A DNA stretch of 64,000 nucleotides from DASSUW01 sp963792385 (GTDB taxonomy: Bacteria > Actinomycetota > Thermoleophilia > Solirubrobacterales > Solirubrobacteraceae): the NCBI GenBank assembly GCA_963792385.1, contig CAWBVZ010000011.1, forward strand, positions 280,991 to 344,990, given 5' to 3'. Position 1 is the stretch's first letter. Every line of letters begins with the position of its first letter. Below the pieces are notes generated by a model that was not told the DNA's origin, ran no database searches, and saw only the letters and a list, made by a program, of their open reading frames with translations. Of the stretch, positions 16,916 through 24,977 are shown piece after piece. The translations under genes were made by a program, and so were the position numbers.

Positions 16916-17839
16916 CTACACGGAGCCAAGGCTCATGTGAAGCCGCACGACGTTCCCCGCTTGCGAGGACCGCACCTGGACGAGGTCGCACAGGTGGTTG
17001 ACCAGCCACAGCCCGCGTCCGCCGCCAACGGCGTCCGATGGACGCTCGCGGCCGGCCAGCGGGTCGTCGATCCGCCCGCCGTCCCGTACCTCGAAGAGGA
17101 CCGTCCCGTCCTCCTCCCAGGTGCGCAGGACCCCGTGGCCGCCGCCATGTCGCATCGAGTTGGTCGCCAGCTCGTTGACCGCCAGCACGACGTCGGAGAG
17201 ACGATCCGGGTCAAAGCCGGCGGAGCGTGCGCGATCGCTGACGAACGTCCGCACGAGCGCGAGGTCCTGCCTGGTGAACGCGAGCTCGGCAGGGCGGCGC
17301 GACGGCGGCGGCAGCGTCTCATCCCACGCCATCACCGCCTGCGGCGGGTCGTAGCGGTCGCTGGCGTACGGAATGCTGTTCTCGACCACATGCGGGTGGG
17401 TGTGACGCGCGCCCTCCAAGACGGCCGGGTCGAGCGCCTCGGCGTCGTACGGGCACAGCAAGCGCCATGGCCGCAGCCCGTCGAACGCGAGGTTGAGCAG
17501 CGACTCGTGACGCCGGCACTCCACGAGCTCCGCGTCGCTGCGGCCGGGCCACGCCGGCTCGCCGACGCCGACCACCGGACCGGGGCCCGCGTCGCGGAGG
17601 AACTCGCGCCAGGCGGGGATGATGCACGCCGGGTTGCGGCCGAGCCGCTCAATGTCGGTGAACTGGACGCGATCGATGCGGTTCCCGAGCGCGTCGCGCA
17701 GCAGCCGCGCCTTTGCCTCGCTGACCGCCACGAGCACGGCGCCGTCGCCGTCGACCGCCTCGCAGATATCCGCGAATAGACCGTCCAGGTACTCGTCGTC
17801 GCTGGTGTAGAACACGGCTTCGTGGTGGAAGCCGTTCAT
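16916..17839 (-). CDS. MEDS-domain sensor with C-terminal HATPase (RsbW/anti-sigma type)
   Basis: A 307-residue protein. The first ~165 residues form a MEDS (DcmR-type sensory) domain (HHEAVFYTSDDEYLDGL, ENSIPYASDRYDPP). The C-terminal ~120 residues form an HATPase_c_2 domain with NELATNSMRHGGGHG and GGGRGLWLVNHLCD. There is no histidine-phosphotransfer helix, so it resembles serine-kinase anti-sigma factors. ATG 17839 overlaps the stop of the MEDS-STAS gene (ATGA). The likely role is one half of a partner switch; the target sigma factor is not adjacent. Confidence 0.85.
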   Translation of the reverse strand: MNGFHHEAVFYTSDDEYLDGLFADICEAVDGDGAVLVAVSEAKARLLRDALGNRIDRVQFTDIERLGRNPACIIPAWREFLRDAGPGPVVGVGEPAWPGRSDAELVECRRHESLLNLAFDGLRPWRLLCPYDAEALDPAVLEGARHTHPHVVENSIPYASDRYDPPQAVMAWDETLPPPSRRPAELAFTRQDLALVRTFVSDRARSAGFDPDRLSDVVLAVNELATNSMRHGGGHGVLRTWEEDGTVLFEVRDGGRIDDPLAGRERPSDAVGGGRGLWLVNHLCDLVQVRSSQAGNVVRLHMSLGSV

Positions 17840-18630
17840 GCCGCCAGCCCCAACAGCTCGCACGTCCGCCTCATCGAATCAGGCATACCCCGAACGGGGA
17901 TCCCGCGCTCGATCAATGCGAACGCGCCGTGGTGGTCGACGAAGCCTGCGTGACTGAGGTCGAAGACGGCGCCGTCGGTCGGCGCGGCGTCGAGCACTCG
18001 CCGGAGCCCATCGGCCGCGAAGTAGTCGACGTCCCCTTCGAGCATCAGCGCGCCGGGCTCGGAATAGAGCCGGAACGGCACCGCGTTGGCGGGCGCGTGG
18101 ACCACGGGGTGCACCGCGCACAGGTCGTGCAGGATCTTTGCGGGCACCACCCGCCTGTCGTAACAGCACAGGCCGGAGTACGGCATCGCAGCCATGTAGC
18201 GGTCGGCGACCGCCTCCCAGCGCGTGTGCGCGGCCCAGTTGCGCGGGTCGGCGACGAGCGCGGTCGCGTCGCCGACGACGCGCACGCCGGTGAAGCCGTC
18301 GGCCAGCGCCTGCTCGGTCGCGGCCGAGAATGTCGCCAGCAGCGCCTCCGGGTCGATGCCCGCGCCGGCCGCGTACGTCGCGTCGAGCGACAGGATTTCG
18401 AGCGTGCCCTGGCCGACGAGCCGGTTCTCGCGCGCCATCTCGCCGACCTGGGCGTGCAACCGCTCGAACGGGCCTGACGCGACGTAGATCAGGCGCTGGC
18501 CGAGACGCACTCCGTCGGCGAGGAACGCAGCCGCCGCACGGATCAGCTCCGCATCGTCTTCGTATGTCCAGCAGGCGTGGCCGTGCAGGCCAAGGTCGGC
18601 GGCGGACTGAACGAGCCCGTGCTCACGCAT
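17836..18630 (-). CDS. MEDS-STAS protein (putative anti-anti-sigma antagonist)
   Basis: About 264 residues. The N-terminal MEDS domain shows HACWTYEDDAELIRAAAAFL and LCCYDRRVVP. The C-terminal ~85 residues look like STAS (LEGDVDYFAADGLRRVLDA, VFDLSHAGFVDHHG), but the usual phosphorylated serine is not clear; aspartate and histidine occupy the loop. I chose ATG 18630. An upstream ATG at 18669 would overlap the preceding gene by 22 bases. It is coupled to the MEDS-HATPase gene by a 4-base overlap. Confidence 0.78.
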   Translation of the reverse strand: MREHGLVQSAADLGLHGHACWTYEDDAELIRAAAAFLADGVRLGQRLIYVASGPFERLHAQVGEMARENRLVGQGTLEILSLDATYAAGAGIDPEALLATFSAATEQALADGFTGVRVVGDATALVADPRNWAAHTRWEAVADRYMAAMPYSGLCCYDRRVVPAKILHDLCAVHPVVHAPANAVPFRLYSEPGALMLEGDVDYFAADGLRRVLDAAPTDGAVFDLSHAGFVDHHGAFALIERGIPVRGMPDSMRRTCELLGLAA

Positions 18631-18647
18631 GAACCGCCCAGCATACG

Positions 18648-19109
18648 TCAGCCGGCCTGCGTCATCCACTCGTCCATCCGCCGCTGCATCTCCTCGCCGG
18701 ACATGTCCTCGGTGTGCGTCGCGATCGCCCAGCGGTGGCCGAACGGGCAGCGCACGGAGCCCGCGCGGTCACCGTGGAACTGGTCCGACACGGGATTGAT
18801 CTCGGTCGCTCCGGCCTTGACCGCGCGCGCGTGCAGCGCGTCCGCGTCCTCGCAATAGATCAGCAGCGAGGCGGGGACCGGCGCATCCGGGTCGGGAGCC
18901 TTCATGCCGTACTCGGGCATCTCGTCGCTGAGCGTCACGACCGAGTCGCCGATACGCAGCTCGGAATGCATGATCTTGCCGCCTGCCTCGAGCCGCAGAC
19001 CGACCTCGGCGCCGAACGCCCGCTGGTAGAAGTCGAGCGCGTCGACGCCGCCGTCGACCACGAGTGCGGGCGTCACGCTGTGGAAGCCGTCAGGGATCGG
19101 CTGGGTCAT
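18648..19109 (-). CDS. VOC family protein (PhnB/glyoxalase-like)
   Basis: A 153-residue vicinal-oxygen-chelate fold protein. It shows VTPALVVDGGVDALDFYQRAFG at the start in PhnB style, IMHSELRIGDSVVTLSDE, and the end motif CPFGHRWAIATHTEDMS typical of PhnB-like proteins of unknown function. ATG 19109 was chosen because GGAGG lies 8 bases upstream; the longer start at 19133 lacks this. It may lead the transcript of the MEDS genes. Confidence 0.85.
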   Translation of the reverse strand: MTQPIPDGFHSVTPALVVDGGVDALDFYQRAFGAEVGLRLEAGGKIMHSELRIGDSVVTLSDEMPEYGMKAPDPDAPVPASLLIYCEDADALHARAVKAGATEINPVSDQFHGDRAGSVRCPFGHRWAIATHTEDMSGEEMQRRMDEWMTQAG

Positions 19110-19189
19110 CTCGATGCCTCCTGTCGCGTTCATGTGGAGGCACCGTAGGCGAGCCCGAGCGCGCCGTATTGTAAGAACGCGCCAGGCCC

Positions 19190-19999
19190 ATGCCGCTTCC
19201 TGCCACCGCCAGCCACCAGGGCATCCTGCACCCGGCCGCCACGCCGTTCGCGCTCTCCCGGCACCGGCCGGCAGCCGACCTCGCGGTGTTCGTGGAGCGC
19301 CACTGGATCGTGCGCTGGGACTTGCGCGGGCGCGCGCCGTTCCGGCAGGAGACGCTCCCGCACCCGTGCGTGAACATCGTCATCGAGCGCGATCGCGCGC
19401 GCGTGTATGGCGTCGAGACCGCGCGCTCGGCGCAGCTGCTCGAGGGCCGCGGCTATGCCGTTGGGACGAAGTTCCGGCCGGGCGCGTTCCGCCCGTTCCT
19501 CGGCTTCGACGTCGCCGAGCTCACCGACCGGTCGATCTCGCTCGAGGAGGCGTTCGGCGACGGCTCGGTGGCGGACGCGGTGCGTGCGAGCGACGATGGT
19601 TGCGAGCAGATCCGGCTCGTCGAGGCGTTCCTGCGGGAACGCATGCCGGAGCCCGACGGAAACGTGCTGGCGATCGCCCGGATGGCGCGCGCGATGCTCG
19701 ACGACCCGTCGATCGCGCGCGTCGAGGACCTGACGGCGCGGTTCGGCATGTCGGCACGCACGCTCCAGCGGCTGTTCCGGCGGTACGTCGGCGTGGGCCC
19801 GAAGTGGGTGCTCCAGCGGTACCGGCTGCACGAGGCGGCGGAGCGGATCGCCGACGGCTACGACGGCGACTGGGCGGCGCTTGCGCTCGACCTCGGCTAC
19901 TTCGACCAGGCGCACTTCATCAAGGACTTCAAGGCGCTCGTCGGCTGCGCGCCCGCCGAGTACGCGGCCGCCTGCGCGAGCGTCCGCGCCGCCGCCTGA
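19190..19999 (+). CDS. AraC family transcriptional regulator
   Basis: A 269-residue regulator. The N-terminal ~150 residues form the beta-rich sensor seen in many actinobacterial AraC proteins (FVERHWIVRWDLRG, HPCVNIVIERD). The C-terminal double HTH shows VEDLTARFGMSARTLQRLF and ALDLGYFDQAHFIKDFKAL. It is coupled to the YdeI-family gene by a TGATG overlap and divergent from the VOC gene, either of which could be regulated. Confidence 0.88.
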   Translation: MPLPATASHQGILHPAATPFALSRHRPAADLAVFVERHWIVRWDLRGRAPFRQETLPHPCVNIVIERDRARVYGVETARSAQLLEGRGYAVGTKFRPGAFRPFLGFDVAELTDRSISLEEAFGDGSVADAVRASDDGCEQIRLVEAFLRERMPEPDGNVLAIARMARAMLDDPSIARVEDLTARFGMSARTLQRLFRRYVGVGPKWVLQRYRLHEAAERIADGYDGDWAALALDLGYFDQAHFIKDFKALVGCAPAEYAAACASVRAAA

Positions 20000-20571
20000 T
20001 GGAGCCGACGTTCTTCGCCACGCCGGCGGACTTCCGCGCGTGGCTCGAGGCCAACCATGCGGACCGCACTGAGCTGCTCGTCGGCTTCCACAAGAAGGGC
20101 TCGGGGCGGCCGGGCATCACCTGGCCGGAGTCGGTCGACGAGGCGTTGTGCTTCGGCTGGATCGACGGCATACGTCGCCGGATCGACGACGACAGCTACT
20201 CGATCCGCTTCACGCCGCGCAAGCCGCGCAGTATCTGGAGCGTGGTGAACACGAAGCGCGCGCAGGAGCTGATCGAGGAAGGGCGGATGATGCCGGCGGG
20301 CGTCGCGGCGTTCGGGCGGCGGGACGCCAAGCGCACCGCCGTGTACTCGTTCGAGCGGCGCGAAGCGGCCAAGCTGGAGGACGAGCAGGAGCGCCGGTTC
20401 CGCGCCGCGGAGGGCGCCTGGGAGTGGTTCCAGAGTCAGCCGCCGTCGTACCGGCGCGCCGCACTGCACTGGGTCGTTAGCGCCAAGCGCGCCGAGACGC
20501 GCGCGCGCCGGCTCGCAACGCTGATCGAGGACTCCGCGAACGGCCGGACGATCAAGCCGCTGACGCGGTGA
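19999..20571 (+). CDS. YdeI/OmpD-associated family protein
   Basis: A 190-residue protein with the family signature: the N-terminal FRAWLEANHADRTELLVGFHKKGSG, LCFGWIDGIRRRIDDDSYSIRFTPRKP (each read in parts) and IWSVVNTKRAQELIEEGRM, with a C-terminal alanine/arginine-rich helix. Members are cytoplasmic and linked to stress and peptide resistance in some bacteria; the molecular role is unknown. The ATG overlaps the AraC stop codon by one base. Confidence 0.85.
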   Translation: MEPTFFATPADFRAWLEANHADRTELLVGFHKKGSGRPGITWPESVDEALCFGWIDGIRRRIDDDSYSIRFTPRKPRSIWSVVNTKRAQELIEEGRMMPAGVAAFGRRDAKRTAVYSFERREAAKLEDEQERRFRAAEGAWEWFQSQPPSYRRAALHWVVSAKRAETRARRLATLIEDSANGRTIKPLTR

Positions 20572-20603
20572 TCCGATCGCGCCCTTGCTGCGCAAAGGGC
20601 CAC

Positions 20604-21593
20604 ATGACCACGCCCGAAGCCGTGCTGGACATCCCCGCCGCGGGAGTCCGGATCGAGATTCGCAAGACCGCCGCCGACACCGCCGGCGAGCTGCTGGAGT
20701 TCGACGTCGTCGGCCGCGCGCGGGGCCTGTTCGCCCAAGAGCATCTGCACACGGTCCAGACCGAGCGCCACGAGGTGATCGAGGGCTCGATGCGCCTGAT
20801 CCTCGACGGCCGCGAGCGCATGCTCCGGGCCGGAGACGTGATGGAGGTGCCGCCCGGCACGCCGCACCGCCAGCTCCCCGGCGGTGACGGCACGGGCCGC
20901 GTTCGCGTCCAGCTCCGGCCGGCCGGGACGGTCGAGGCCTTCCTCGCGCGCATGGCGTCGATCAAGCTCAACCGCTGGGGCTATCCAGGGCCGGTCGACG
21001 GCGCCGCGATCGTTCGCGACTTCGGCCCCGAGGGCCACGCCACAAAGCCTTCGTACCGTGTCCAGAAGGCGATGTCCTCGGCGCTGCTGCGTCTCGCCTC
21101 GCGCGAGTACGTGTTCGTCGACGAGTGGGAGGTCGCCGCGCCGCGCGAGTCGGTGTTCGCCGCGATCTCCGACGCCCGCAGCTACCCGGTCTGGTGGAAG
21201 CCGGTCTACGTCGGCGTCGACGCCGACGAGGGCGAGCCCGCGGTCGGCAAGGAGTCGCGCCAGCACTTCAAGGGCCGCCTGCCGCACCACCTCAACACGC
21301 GCTCGCGGATCACCCGGCTCGAGTACCCGCACGTGATCGCCGCCGAGGTCGACGGCGACCTGCGCGGCTTCGGCGAGTGGACGCTGACCGAGACTGCGAC
21401 GGGCACGCACGTGCGCTTCGACTGGCGCGTGCACGCCGACCGCAAGCTGCTGCGGATCCTCACACCGGTCCTGCGGCCGGCGTTCCGCTGGAACCACGCC
21501 TGGGCGATCGCGCGGGCGCAGGAGGGGCTGGAGCCGTACGCACGCGCTCTCCGGCCAGCCGCCGCCGTTCGAGAGCCCACCACAGTTCGATGA
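20604..21593 (+). CDS. cupin-SRPBCC two-domain protein
   Basis: A 329-residue fusion. Residues ~5-115 form a cupin (FAQEHLHTVQTERHEVIEGS, GDVMEVPPGTPHRQ, with metal-type His and Glu). Residues ~170-310 form a polyketide-cyclase/SRPBCC-like domain (EWEVAAPRESVFAAISDARS, GFGEWTLTETATGTHVRFDW, NHAWAIARAQEGLEPYA). Each domain type binds small hydrophobic or polar ligands, so a catalytic or carrier role for one metabolite is plausible. The last 134 bases overlap the convergent PucR-type gene. Confidence 0.75.
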   Translation: MTTPEAVLDIPAAGVRIEIRKTAADTAGELLEFDVVGRARGLFAQEHLHTVQTERHEVIEGSMRLILDGRERMLRAGDVMEVPPGTPHRQLPGGDGTGRVRVQLRPAGTVEAFLARMASIKLNRWGYPGPVDGAAIVRDFGPEGHATKPSYRVQKAMSSALLRLASREYVFVDEWEVAAPRESVFAAISDARSYPVWWKPVYVGVDADEGEPAVGKESRQHFKGRLPHHLNTRSRITRLEYPHVIAAEVDGDLRGFGEWTLTETATGTHVRFDWRVHADRKLLRILTPVLRPAFRWNHAWAIARAQEGLEPYARALRPAAAVREPTTVR

Positions 21594-22656
21594 GGTCACC
21601 CGGGCGCCGCAGGCTGGCGCCCGTGGCCTCCTCGAACCGGCGCAGCCGGTGGCGCAGCGTGTTCGCGTGCAGGTGCAGCGCGCGCGCCGTGTCCTCGACG
21701 TGCATCTCGTGGTCGAACCACGCGCGCAGCGTGTCCTCGAGCTCGGCGCCGAGGCGGCCGAGCGCGGCCAGCGGCTCGAGGTGGCGGTCGGTGAACGCGT
21801 CGCCGAGCGCGTCGTCGGCGAGGATCGCCGGCCGGATCGAGAGGTCGGCGAGCGAGAACACGCCCTCCTCGCCGAACGCGAGCGCCGTCTGCAGGGCGCG
21901 GCTGGCCATCGCGAACGCTCCCGGCAGCGCGGCGAGCCGCGCCGGCGGGCCGACGCCGACCGCGACACCCGGAAGCGGGGTCGCGCGCTCCGTGCCGAGG
22001 CCGACGAGGTCGTGGTCGATCGCCGTCGTGAGGCCGTCGCCGCCGGCCACCCGTCGCGGCGGCTGACCGCCGTCGAGGGCCCGCGCGCGGAACGCGACGT
22101 ACTCGCGCTCCGGGTCGAGGCCGTACTCGCTGCTCTCGCGCGACAGCTCGGCGGCGTCGATCGTCCCGAGCAGCACGGCGAGCACGAACGCGTCGCGGCG
22201 CTGCTGCTCCTCGCGCGCGAGCTGCAGCTCGACCTCGCGGTGGGCGGCGCCGACCACGTCCATGACCGCGTCGCCCCACAGCCACAGCGTCTCCGAGAAC
22301 GCGAGCACGCTCGTGACGTTCGCCCCGCGCTCGCGCGCGAGCTCGCCGAATCGCGACCACACGGCCGAGATCGAGATCCGGTAGGCGTGCAGGACGGCGT
22401 CGACGCTCAGGCCTTGCTCGGCGCGCTCGCGGCCAACCGCGGCCGCGCGCTCGAGCTCCTCCGGCGTCGGCGGGCGCAACTCCCGCAACGCGGCGAGCGC
22501 GCGGGCGACGTTGCCGCGCACCGCCCGGGCGAGCGTCGCTGCCGGCAGGCGCCGGAAGTCGGGCACGTCCTCGCGGATGCGCGCGACGATCCCGTCCACG
22601 AGGCCGTCGATCTCGGCCTCGATATCCGCGACGAGTTGGCCGACCGCATCCGGCAC
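21460..22656 (-). CDS. PucR/CdaR family helix-turn-helix regulator
   Basis: A 398-residue regulator. An N-terminal helical region (about 1-170) is followed by a GGDEF-like middle domain. The C-terminal PucR HTH contains HVEDTARALHLHANTLRHRLRRFEEATG (seen in pieces), the hallmark of the HTH_30 group. The final ~45 residues are Pro/Arg-rich and lie antisense to the end of the cupin-SRPBCC gene. The real stop appears to be at 21460, since no earlier in-frame stop exists. Its target is unknown. Confidence 0.82.
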   Translation of the reverse strand: MPDAVGQLVADIEAEIDGLVDGIVARIREDVPDFRRLPAATLARAVRGNVARALAALRELRPPTPEELERAAAVGRERAEQGLSVDAVLHAYRISISAVWSRFGELARERGANVTSVLAFSETLWLWGDAVMDVVGAAHREVELQLAREEQQRRDAFVLAVLLGTIDAAELSRESSEYGLDPEREYVAFRARALDGGQPPRRVAGGDGLTTAIDHDLVGLGTERATPLPGVAVGVGPPARLAALPGAFAMASRALQTALAFGEEGVFSLADLSIRPAILADDALGDAFTDRHLEPLAALGRLGAELEDTLRAWFDHEMHVEDTARALHLHANTLRHRLRRFEEATGASLRRPGDLIELWWALERRRLAGERVRTAPAPPAPARSPRRGSSGTPAAGPV

Positions 22657-22674
22657 GCCTCGACTCTAACGCCG

Positions 22675-23541
22675 CTACGCGGTGGCGGTGCGCCCGTGTC
22701 CGGCGGGGATCATCAGTGCGGCGGCGGCGACGAGTGCGAACGCGGCGATCTGGACGGCGAGCAGGAGCGTGTCGCCGGACAGCGCGTCGCCGAACACGAG
22801 GATGCCGCCGAGGATGCAGGTGACATTCGCCGCGGTCGACGTGCAGGCGATCACCGGCACCGCGTCGCCGGCCTGGAAGCCGCGCGCCGAAGCGAGGAAC
22901 GCGAGCACCGAACCGGCCGCCGCGACGGTCAGCCACGGCGAGGTGGCGACGGCCAGCGCGCCGCCCGAGGCCGCGTCGGTGAGCGCCTTGACCGCGACGT
23001 CGGACACGCCGAACAGCGTGCCCGCCGCCGCTCCGAGCACAGCGCCGTGATGGTGCGACGGCGCCCCGAGGCGAGGAGCGGCGACGAGCGTGATCCCCAA
23101 GATCAACATGCCGCCTTCGAACGCGATCAGCATCGGGGCGGCGAACGTGGCGTGCGACCCGTCCGGCGACGGGAGGGTGGCGACCAGCGCGACGAGGCCG
23201 GCCGCGGTCATGCCGACGCCGAGCCACTGGCGGCGCGGGACCTGGCAGCCGAACAGTCGGTTGCCGAGCACGGCGACGACGATCACGCCGGTCGACATCA
23301 CGGCCTGGACCATCGAGAGCGGCGCGAGCGCGAGCGCGCCGACGTGCAGCAGCCACGCCCCGGCCGCGATCGCCATGCCGACGGCGAACCACTTCGACCG
23401 CATCAGCGCCCGTGCGCTCGCCAGCGGCCGTCGCAGGTTCACGAGCGGCGCGGCGTTCGCGCCGCGGTGCTTGCACAGGAACGCCAGCTGCGTAATGACC
23501 GCGCACGCCAGTGCGAGCGCGATCCCCAGGTTGACCGTCAA
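22675..23541 (-). CDS. EamA/DMT-type membrane transporter
   Basis: A 288-residue protein with about nine or ten hydrophobic segments, among them LGIALALACAVITQLAFLC and LVAAAALMIPAG. It shows repeated small-residue helices as in the drug/metabolite transporter superfamily (DMT, DUF-type EamA). The internal duplication is visible as two blocks split by the HHHGAVLGAAAG segment. The substrate is unknown. It ends 18 bases upstream of the PucR gene start on the same strand, so the PucR protein may be made from the same transcript. Confidence 0.75.
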   Translation of the reverse strand: MTVNLGIALALACAVITQLAFLCKHRGANAAPLVNLRRPLASARALMRSKWFAVGMAIAAGAWLLHVGALALAPLSMVQAVMSTGVIVVAVLGNRLFGCQVPRRQWLGVGMTAAGLVALVATLPSPDGSHATFAAPMLIAFEGGMLILGITLVAAPRLGAPSHHHGAVLGAAAGTLFGVSDVAVKALTDAASGGALAVATSPWLTVAAAGSVLAFLASARGFQAGDAVPVIACTSTAANVTCILGGILVFGDALSGDTLLLAVQIAAFALVAAAALMIPAGHGRTATA

Positions 23542-23821
23542 GAAGACTTCCTCCGTCGCCGTGTAGCTCTCTCAGCCCCACGGACAGCTTCCCTTGGCGC
23601 GACCCTGTGCGCATCGGCCGCGCGGCCAACATTCCGGCGGCGCCGTTGTCAGTTTCCACAACGCCGGGAGATAGGCGAGGGCCGGCCGTCCATGGCCCGG
23701 CCCCCGGGTGCCACGCGATGAGCGCTCTCTCTGCGCTCTCGCGGGCGGCAGGGTGGTGCGCGGAGGTTGGCGAAACCTTGGGATCGCGTTGGCGCCGGTC
23801 GCACGTCTACCATCGCCGCCG

Positions 23822-24310
23822 ATGAAGCGGGATACGCCGATCGAGACGCGCTCGGGCGAGTCCGTCGTATGGACCGACGGCGCGTGCAGCGGTAACCCCG
23901 GCCCCGGTGGCTGGGCGGCGATCGTGGTCGGGCCGGACGGCCTCACCACGGAGCTGTCCGGCAGCGAGCCGCACACCACGAACAACCGGATGGAGTACAG
24001 CGCCGCGATCGAAGGCCTGCGCTCGCTCCCGACCGGTAGCCGGGCGTGCATCGTCACCGACTCGAAGTTGATGCTCGACTCGATGACGAAGTGGATCGCC
24101 GCCTGGAAACGCCGCGGCTGGAAGACGGCGGCCGGAGATCCGGTGAAGAACCAGGACCTCGTGCGCGCGCTCGAGGCCGAGATCGCCCGTCACGACGCGG
24201 TCCGCTGGCACTGGGTGCGCGGCCATGAGACCGGCGCCGAGCACGCGCACAAGGCGCTCAACGACCGCGCCGACCAGCTCGCCGTCGCCGCAGCCCGCGC
24301 GGCCGCCTGA
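23822..24310 (+). CDS. rnhA: ribonuclease HI
   Basis: A 162-residue enzyme that cleaves the RNA strand of RNA-DNA hybrids during replication and repair. The catalytic residues are visible: D19 in VVWTDGACSGNPGPGG, E58 in TTNNRMEYSAAIEGL, D80 in IVTDSKLML and the late aspartate in NDRADQLA. HWVRGH is the usual handle segment. The length is standard. The 280 bases upstream (23542-23821) hold no gene and probably the divergent promoters. Confidence 0.95.
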   Translation: MKRDTPIETRSGESVVWTDGACSGNPGPGGWAAIVVGPDGLTTELSGSEPHTTNNRMEYSAAIEGLRSLPTGSRACIVTDSKLMLDSMTKWIAAWKRRGWKTAAGDPVKNQDLVRALEAEIARHDAVRWHWVRGHETGAEHAHKALNDRADQLAVAAARAAA

Positions 24311-24338
24311 CGCTCGCCGCGTCGTAGCATGGAGCGGC

Positions 24339-24977
24339 ATGGCGCCGCTCACCGTCGAGATCTGGTCCGACGTCGTTTGCCCGTGGTGCTACGTCGGCAA
24401 GCGCCGCTTCGAGGCGGCGCTGGCGCTGTTCGACCACCCCGTCGAGGTCACGTGGCGCAGCTTCGAGCTCGACCCGTCCGCGCCGCGCGAGCGCGAGCTG
24501 CCGGCGGCCGAGCATCTGGCGGAGAAGTACGGCATGAGCGTCGAGCAGGCGGAGGCGAGCCAGGCGCAGCTGACCGAGCTGGCGGCCGCCGAGGGGCTCG
24601 AGTACCACCTCGATCGCACGCGCGGCGGCAACAGCTTCGACGCGCACCGGATGATCCACCTGGCCGCCGCGCACGACCTCCAGGACGCCGCCAAGGAGCG
24701 GCTGATGCGCGCCTACTTCACCGAGGCCGAGCCGATCGGCGAGCCCGAAACGCTCGTGCGGCTGATGGCGGACATCGGGATCGACGAGGACGAGGCGCGT
24801 GCCGTTCTCGATGGCGATGCCTACGCCGATGCTGTCCGTGCCGACGAGGAGATCGCCCAGCGCATCGGCATCCAAGGCGTCCCGTTCTTCGTCCTCAACC
24901 GGCGTTACGGCGTGTCCGGCGCCCACCCGCCGGAGGCGCTGCTCGAGGCCCTGCGGAAGAGCGAGGAGGCGGCATGA
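24339..24977 (+). CDS. DsbA-family oxidoreductase, FrnE type
   Basis: A 212-residue cytoplasmic thioredoxin-fold protein with the active site C14-P-W-C17 in WSDVVCPWCYVGKRRF, the large helical insertion and the cis-proline loop IQGVPFFVLNRRYGVSGA. FrnE-like proteins act as disulfide oxidoreductases or isomerases in oxidative stress. The TGA overlaps the ATG of the luciferase-like gene (ATGA), so the two are coupled. Confidence 0.92.
   Translation: MAPLTVEIWSDVVCPWCYVGKRRFEAALALFDHPVEVTWRSFELDPSAPRERELPAAEHLAEKYGMSVEQAEASQAQLTELAAAEGLEYHLDRTRGGNSFDAHRMIHLAAAHDLQDAAKERLMRAYFTEAEPIGEPETLVRLMADIGIDEDEARAVLDGDAYADAVRADEEIAQRIGIQGVPFFVLNRRYGVSGAHPPEALLEALRKSEEAA

Noticed and set aside
23542..23821. 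Possible small RNA or gene in the gap before RNase HI
   Set aside because: No convincing hairpin-plus-T-run or open frame; it is most simply a divergent promoter region.
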